This document shows positions 58,001 through 64,000 of a DNA stretch of 64,000 bases, piece after piece. The notes below the pieces were generated by a model, which did not search any database, had not been told where the DNA came from, and saw only the letters and a list, made by a program, of their open reading frames with translations. The stretch is from Pterobdella sp. o SKG-2022 (taxonomy: Eukaryota > Annelida > Clitellata > Hirudinida > Piscicolidae), in contig OZ038320.1 of NCBI GenBank assembly GCA_964035795.1, positions 22,896,589 through 22,960,588 of the forward strand, read 5' to 3'. The position numbers and the translations under genes were made by a program. Every line of letters begins with the position of its first letter. The stretch's first letter is position 1.

Positions 58001-59483
58001 TGATTAAGTAGTGATAATCATGTGAAATAAATTTCTACTAGTCCATTCTTCATAGTAAGTATTGTTGTTGAAACTGAAGTTTTATCAAACAAGAAAATTA
58101 TTTTTGAAGCCTTTTTTTTCCCAAAGGGTTTGACTCTTCCAAATGATTTATTTAAAAGTTGACTTTTCCACAGAATGATTGAAGGAATCTACAAAATCTT
58201 TCACCTCCTTTTGTGATTTTTATACAAGCTCATCCAAACTCTTGAACTACCAGATTTCTTTAATGAAGCTCACTCCAACATTTGCAGCAGCATGATCCAA
58301 GCTACACTAAAACTCTACTTTTTGAGCCACCTCAAAATTAATGTTATCACTCATTTTTATGTTGCCTGTATAGTAAATCATATCATTTTTCAAGGCTCTT
58401 CAAGTTGGATACAGTTATAGACATTGACTTAGTGGCATGATACATAGAGTCTAAAACAGGTTAAAGAATATGAAATCTTGTCAACAAAAGATGATTATTA
58501 GTGCAAAAAAGAATACACTAGATAATGTAAGATACTCTTACGAAAAGCTTCGTGTATTAAGTTTCTCAATAAACCTTAGTGTTTGTTTTTATTATATTGA
58601 TTTCCGGTTGTTTAACGTCAAAAAAAGAATGAGTTGAAAAAACATAACCCAAAATCACTTCAAATGAACACCAATCACCAATGGATAATATATTTCCAAA
58701 ATAGCAGAATTCTGGAACAAATTCCAGTTTTCATATGTAAATTTTGTTTAATATTTTCGTGATTTATGTCAAACAAGAAAATTTTAGATAGATTCATTAC
58801 TAAATGAAAAACTGTAATTTTTGATGGGTTAAACTTTCTCAGAGCTTCACTTATAAAAATTATTTATCTTGAAAATGAATGTATTTGAAACTTTTTGATG
58901 ATTCATAAAAAAACTATAAAAATGCAAAAAAAAATTTACCACGGGGTCTTTGACTACAGAGAGCAATGTGATGGTATTAATGCCATTCTTAAGGTTTTCA
59001 AGTATTTTTATTTCTCGCTTTATTTTTTTTTTCTTTACAGGCTGGTATTTTTTAAAAAACATTAAATATTTGTGAAATAAATTGTTTTTATAAAATAAAA
59101 CTTTTGAACTGAAAATTTTTAAATATTTATACTGCATAGTTCTAAGATACCTTGAGAATTTTGATAACACATTTTTCATTATTGGTTATATTACAAGCTT
59201 CAAATACTTCAGAATACTTTCCTCTACCCAATTTTCTAACAATTTGATAGTCTTCTTGGTTTCTGAAGATGAATAAAATTATCAAAAATATATTTGGACT
59301 GTCTTTAAAATTTTAACATAATCTTGCTAACTTACCATGAATATAAATGATATAAAAATATAATATAAGGTATAAAAAATGGAATTACCCCCAGGTTATA
59401 GGATGGGCTTCATAGTCCCAATAATCGCGTGGTTTAAGAACATTAACATCTGAATAAACCTTAGACTTGCTTTGAATTGGCAT
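52025..59483 (-). CDS. CSNK2A1: Casein kinase 2 alpha, catalytic subunit
   Basis: A constitutively active acidophilic Ser/Thr kinase of nucleus and cytosol. Thirteen exons join in frame: 59389-59483, 59151-59262, 58940-59041, 57719-57769, 57368-57427, 56239-56322, 54376-54486, 53996-54097, 53317-53417, 52760-52865, 52566-52608, 52319-52399 and 52025-52092. They give 371 residues (human 391). Seen: [15 protein letters not shown] near the N terminus; Gly loop GRGKYSEV (44-51); ATP Lys66 in VIKILK; the CK2-specific basic cluster KKKKIKR (72-78); HRDVKPQN with Asp154; DWG (173-175) instead of DFG; and [16 protein letters not shown]. The kinase core is strongly conserved up to HPYF. The last three exons encode a Ser/Pro-rich tail, unlike the human one. 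AATAAA on the minus strand at 51778-51783 may be its poly(A) signal. Confidence 0.95.
54487..56238 (-). other. CK2 alpha intron 6
   Basis: A 1.75-kb AT-rich intron between the HRD-loop exon and the DWG exon. It holds the degraded SINE-like copy C at 54766-54850. No other element was recognised. Confidence 0.6.
54766..54850 (+). repeat. tRNA-derived SINE-like element, copy C (degraded)
   Basis: A box A-like TATGGCTCAAATGGTAGAGC is followed, about 45 bp later, by a decayed box B (GCGTTTGATGACG). The element continues with AGACAATTAGCA, the same GACAATTA junction as copies A and B. The arms no longer pair. It lies in a CK2 alpha intron, antisense to the gene. Confidence 0.5.
56323..58939 (-). 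other. CK2 alpha introns 3-5
   Basis: Three introns (56323-57367, 57428-57718 and 57770-58939) flank the exons at 57368-57427 and 57719-57769. They are AT-rich, with no recognised repeat or gene. Confidence 0.6.
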
Positions 59484-60720
59484 ACTGAATAATAGAACAT
59501 TTAAATATTATATAAAATTCATAATGTGGATATATTTTTTACATAAACTTAAAAAATTAATAAACATGTTCTTTTTAAGTATGGAATTGTTTTTATAAGA
59601 ATTACAAAGATTTAATTATCATATTCATCTAATGAACATTTAGAGTCGAAACAACTCACGTTTAAATATAAAAAAAAGGTTGAAACAGAATAATAATTGA
59701 AACGGATTATTTTAAAAACTCATGAACCCAAACAAAATAAAGAAGACGTCTTGTAAGTTCACAAAATTTGCTTTTTCAGTTTGCAACGAACAAAAAATTA
59801 AGAAAAGAATTTAGAAAAATGTATGTAAATAATTGTTTAGTATTTTCCAAAAATATATCCTTCAAATTTATTGCTAAATTAATAATGTGAAACATGTGAA
59901 AATAAAACAACTTTTATGAAATTTATTATAAAAAATTTTTTTTTCCAAATATTAAACTTGCCGAGTTAGAATGTTTTTTAGAAATTAAGAATGGTGAAAC
60001 TTCTTATTAAAGTATTAATATTTTCAAAAGCTTCATTATAATGTTTTAATTTATTTATTTATAATTAATTTTCATTTGAAAAATTCATCGCGCATCATTG
60101 TAAATAAGTATCGTTTTAAATAGCTTGAAATTCACTACAACTGGGAGCCATTTGGATTCTGAAGCGTTTTGAAAATTTTTTTAAACTCAAGACTTAATTT
60201 TATAATTCAGGAAATTCATAGATTTATGTTTAATAAGTGTTATGCGAGAGATCGGGTCATCTCTAACCAAAATGGGATTGAATGAACTAAGCAGGCCAAG
60301 GTTGATCCGACATGAATAAGGCGAACTTAGCTTTTGAATCATAGCAATCATAATGTTGAGTAGTTGAACTATAAAAATAACAATATGCTCTATTTGTCGA
60401 GCTAGATGCCACATTCGGGATTTTTTGATTTTGTCAGGGAAGAGAGTTGCTCTAAAAAATAACTAATAATGTAACCTGTATTCAAAGTTTAACAAAATTC
60501 TGCGGACTGTGAAGAGATTTTTGTTTTTCAAAACTTTTTAGGAACTTTAATGAGTATTGACTTCTTTAAATAAATTTTTTATCAATATATGTAATTTATA
60601 AACTTTGGTAGTCACGGATATTCAACTTTTCGTTCTATTTTGAAAGATCTTGAAAGCGGTTGCAAATAACATTAAAATGATGGAAGAACCAAACTCACCA
60701 TGTAATTAAGCTTTTGAAAG
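59484..60720. promoter_or_regulatory. Divergent upstream region of CK2 alpha and the nuclear receptor
   Basis: About 1.24 kb between the CK2 alpha start codon (minus) and the first receptor exon found (plus). It is AT-rich, with a slightly GC-richer patch at 60240-60340. It should contain the CK2 alpha promoter. The receptor may have further 5' exons here: the ATG ATG at 60677 is followed in frame by a TAA at 60707, so it is not the start of the main frame. Confidence 0.4.
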
Positions 60721-60746
60721 GTGGTAGAGTTGTATCTGGTAAAAGA

Positions 60747-63700
60747 ATGACTAATTATCAACCAAAGAAAAAATACTTGTCTCAATTGAGACACCATCAG
60801 AATGTTCCTCAAAGAGTTCTCATTGAAGGTAACCAGAATGAGCACTTTATCCAGCAAAACTTGCATCATTTGCAACAATCTAAAATTCAACATCAACAAC
60901 AACTTTTTCAACAAAATTCACAAAGAATTAATTATGCTAGTGTTGAGAGTAATACCCAACTCACAGAAATGCCAAAAAATGAAGATAATACAAATTTGAA
61001 AGCTAATGTCTCAGATAATATTTCTCCAAATTCTAATCATGTATCACAAAATAATGATCAGATATCTACCATATCAAAAAATCAATCACCTTCAACATCA
61101 TATTCTATGACGAATCTCGTAAATCCGAATTATAATAAGGAAATATTAAATAAATTACAACAACAGTCTTTCACTTTTAATAACACTGACAATTATCCAC
61201 AATGCACTAATTTTTCTCACCATGTTAACATTAACAAATTTTCTGATTCATATTCTTGGTCACAACAAGAACAATCAAATTTAATTAACAAAAATCTACA
61301 ACAGCAACAACAGTTATTTAATAGAAATTTAATTCAACACCAAAATTATAGACCTTGTGACAACAATAATAACCAACAATCTTCATTGCAACTCATAGAA
61401 AATACACCACATCACCAGTTTATGCAACAAATGCATTCTGTTCATCAACAAAATACTATTTCACCCTGCAGCACATCTGATGAAATGTCCATTCTCACTA
61501 TCAAAGAGGAACTACAAAGCAACAACAATATTATTGAAGAAAACAAATTTTGTTTCAATAATAACATTCAACACTCCCAGATTTCACCCCAATATTACAA
61601 TAATTCTCAGGGAAATTCTCAAGATAACTCTAAAAATGCATCAAATAGTGATATCAAAGAAGCAGTTAGCAATCAAAATCAAATTCTTCAACAACTCAAG
61701 CCATTATTAACAAGTTCAGGTCGAAATAAGGGGAGTGGAAAACCAATAGAACCAAAACATTTATGTCAAGTATGTGGAGATTTAGCTGCAGGTTTCCATT
61801 GTGGGGCTTATGTGTGTGAAGCTTGCAAGGTATGTTTTAAAGAATTTTTACTTTGTTCTTTGTAATGCATTTTGGATGATTGTTTTTATTGGGTAATATT
61901 CAACTATGAAATATTTTTTATTTCCATATTTCCCTGTTTGTCATTAATAATAAAAAGTTCATATATTTGATTAAACTTTTGTATAAATTATCTTAAAAAG
62001 TCATATTTTTTTATTGTGTTTGATGAGTGGTTTAAATATCAATGTACGCTACTTTTCTAAAAAAACTTATCTCTAGAGATTATACCAAGTTTTATGAATA
62101 TATTATGTTCATTTTTTAAATTATTTTTTTACCTAACTATTAAAATTTTTTTCTCGAATCTTACGAAATTTACCCAAGCTTCAACGCTTAACCTCTACCA
62201 TATATTAAACGTTTTAAATCGGTTATTCCCTAAAAAATCAATTGTTTAAAATTCAAAAAATGCCTTAAACTCATTGTTCTAGTGACTGCTTAAAATACCA
62301 CGGTACCTTCACCCTGCACCGCGCAGCTTTATTTAGCAACAATGCTTTGATATATAAATGTACAATGAAATAATGAATATTTCCATTAAAACTATTTTCA
62401 TTATCAATGACCTAATTTTCAATATAGTTCATGTTTTAATGTACATATAAAGCATTCACTACTCTACCTGTGTCTTCATCCTTGCATTCATTCATACTTT
62501 CATCATTTATTACATATATAAATTTCGATTTAAAGATTTATCTGAATTTCACATCAAAAACATTTATATTGAAAAAGTTAACTACAAAGATGTTTTTATT
62601 TTTAGATCGAACAAATACATCATACATGTATTTTTTTCAAGCAAACATAATTTATGCAAAAAATTAGCTCTGTTTTGAATACTAATTGCCTTCTCTCAGT
62701 ATTGTCTGTTCTCTGCACTCAAACGATTTCAGTTACATTACTCGAAAATTTCATTTATGATCAAAATAAGTAGCTATGTAAATACAAAGTTATGTTTAGT
62801 TATGTATATTTTCAAAGTGTACACGTAGTGATTGATTTATTAATATGTGGTTCAAGTGTTTGAAGTATAGTAGTGTTATTATATTAGGCTATAACAATAT
62901 ATATCTGCGCATATGAGTTTGGCCTTGAAGTTTTGACACTAGTGAAATTGTTAATTATTCCATAGTTTGTTTTTTTTTATTATCCTACTTTTTTGTTTAT
63001 TATACCAAAAAACCTTTACATATTTTTTTAATATTTATAATATTTTCCTTTTATATAATTATTTTTTATATCTAGTAGTATATTTTATAACGTTTTGAAA
63101 ACTATTATTTTTTCATTTCCTAATAAATCATCTGAAAAATTATATAAATGTTTTTCTGATCTAAATTTTATTAATACTCATTATGAGTTTTTTTTTCGGC
63201 AAAATATATTGCTTCATTTACATATAGTTCTATTCAAAAATTCTAAAAAGACATTTTTATTCAGAAAAATTTTATCAAAGAAATTATTTTTTTTTATAAA
63301 ACTTTCGGTGTATTATAGCTATAAACCTTGAAGAGATGATGAATATTTTCTCAATATTCATATGATTGCATGGATTATTTCAAAATCAATTATCAATTCA
63401 AAGTAATATTAACCAAAATGGTTATGTGTGAAAAAAAATGTTTAGAAACTAGCAATTTATTCACATAATCGTGTGTCGAATAGGAAGAACGGTTAGCAAA
63501 AATATGATTTTAAAAATAATTCTAAGAATTTTCTCACTTCTTTATTTTTTATATTTTATACTAGCCTTTTTAGGCATTATTCATTTTGAAGTGAATATAA
63601 AATATATATTTTTGTTGAGTTAACCATTTTAGATTATTACTTATATTGTATGCGTTATTATAACATTTTGATACAAAATAAATTAGCTACTACCACTAAT

Positions 63701-63875
63701 AAAATTTTATATCCTTTATTTGAGCAGAAGTTCTTTTTGCGATGTTTGAAGACTGGGAGAGGTATGATGTTTCTATGTCCGAAGAATAACAATTGTGATA
63801 TCACCAAAGAAACTCGTTCCCACTGTCAGCGATGCCGATATCAACGTTGCATAGAGCTTTCCATGTACAAACCAG
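60747..63875 (+). CDS. Nuclear receptor with CEACKK P-box, probable 2DBD type (3' end outside window)
   Basis: A DNA-binding transcription factor of the nuclear receptor superfamily. Exon one runs from about 60721 to 61829; exon two is 63728-63875 and ends in phase 1, so the gene continues to the right. Using the ATG at 60747, residues 1-335 are Gln/Asn/His-rich and disordered. C340, C343, C357 and C360 form zinc finger one (CQVCGDLAAGFHCGAYVCEAC). The second finger is C378-x5-C384-x9-C394-x2-C397. The P-box spans the splice junction and reads CEACKK. From memory this is diagnostic for the first DBD of two-DBD receptors, whose second DBD has CEGCKG. No second DBD or ligand-binding domain is in the window. 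CTTTTGAAAG at 60711-60720 could be a splice acceptor, so the start is uncertain. Confidence 0.85.
61830..63727 (+). other. Intron within the first DBD of the nuclear receptor
   Basis: A 1.9-kb phase 0 intron (AAG|GTATGT ... GAGCAG|AAG) that splits the P-box between its two lysines. A GC-rich patch at about 62300-62330 contains GGTACC and CCGCGCAGC, otherwise AT-rich. No gene was recognised. Confidence 0.75.
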
Positions 63876-64000
63876 GTGAATATAGGTGATTGTGTGAAAC
63901 CCACTTGTTAGTTTGTTTGTTTTTTTAAGATAAAAAATAATTTTTCAAGCTTTGGTTTTAAATTTTAGCCTAGATCTTAGAAATTAACCCTTAAATTTAA
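63876..64000 (+). other. Start of the next nuclear receptor intron
   Basis: Begins with donor G|GTGAAT and runs off the window. Nothing else was seen. Confidence 0.7.

Overview
This is an AT-rich, intron-rich animal nuclear genome window. Genes have many short exons with GT..AG introns, and there are tRNA-derived SINE-like repeats, a dead non-LTR retrotransposon and a very long GATA microsatellite. The nuclear receptor at the right edge carries the CEACKK P-box. From memory, that P-box marks the first zinc-finger domain of the two-DBD nuclear receptors of flatworms, molluscs, rotifers and some arthropods. A fast-evolving protostome, perhaps a flatworm-like lophotrochozoan, is therefore the best guess; species was not determined.

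Layout, left to right. (1) 1-100 is a TTCC microsatellite at the window edge. (2) TOMM22 (minus, 2239-3345) and COA4 (plus, 3988-4297) are two small mitochondrial-biogenesis genes, head to head with about 640 bp between start codons. (3) A LAR-type (class IIa) receptor tyrosine phosphatase fills 5071-43629 on the minus strand. I reconstructed 40 consecutive coding exons that join in frame (9218 nt, about 3071 residues). They run from a giant exon with Ig1, through Ig2, Ig3, seven FN3 domains and a transmembrane helix, to phosphatase domains D1 and D2. The signal-peptide exon or exons were not found. (4) One intron of this gene holds a degraded RTE-like retrotransposon in antisense (about 34.9-38.25 kb). 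(5) 44641-46714 is an apparently uninterrupted (GATA)n array of about 518 units. (6) 46.7-52.0 kb is mostly non-coding, with one unexplained exon-like segment near 51 kb. (7) The casein kinase 2 alpha catalytic subunit gene is complete in 13 exons on the minus strand (52025-59483). (8) A nuclear receptor with a long Gln/Asn-rich N terminus starts near 60.72 kb on the plus strand and runs off the right edge.

The most unusual item is the receptor phosphatase. It has two long, very basic, Asn/Lys/His-rich insertions, about 815 residues before Ig1 and about 220 inside FN3-1. Each ends in the same furin-like RSKR motif just before the folded domain resumes. D1 has WPE instead of WPD, while D2 is degenerate but keeps its P-loop cysteine.

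All gene models come from reading both strands and matching exon phases and remembered family motifs. No alignment, transcript or database search was possible.
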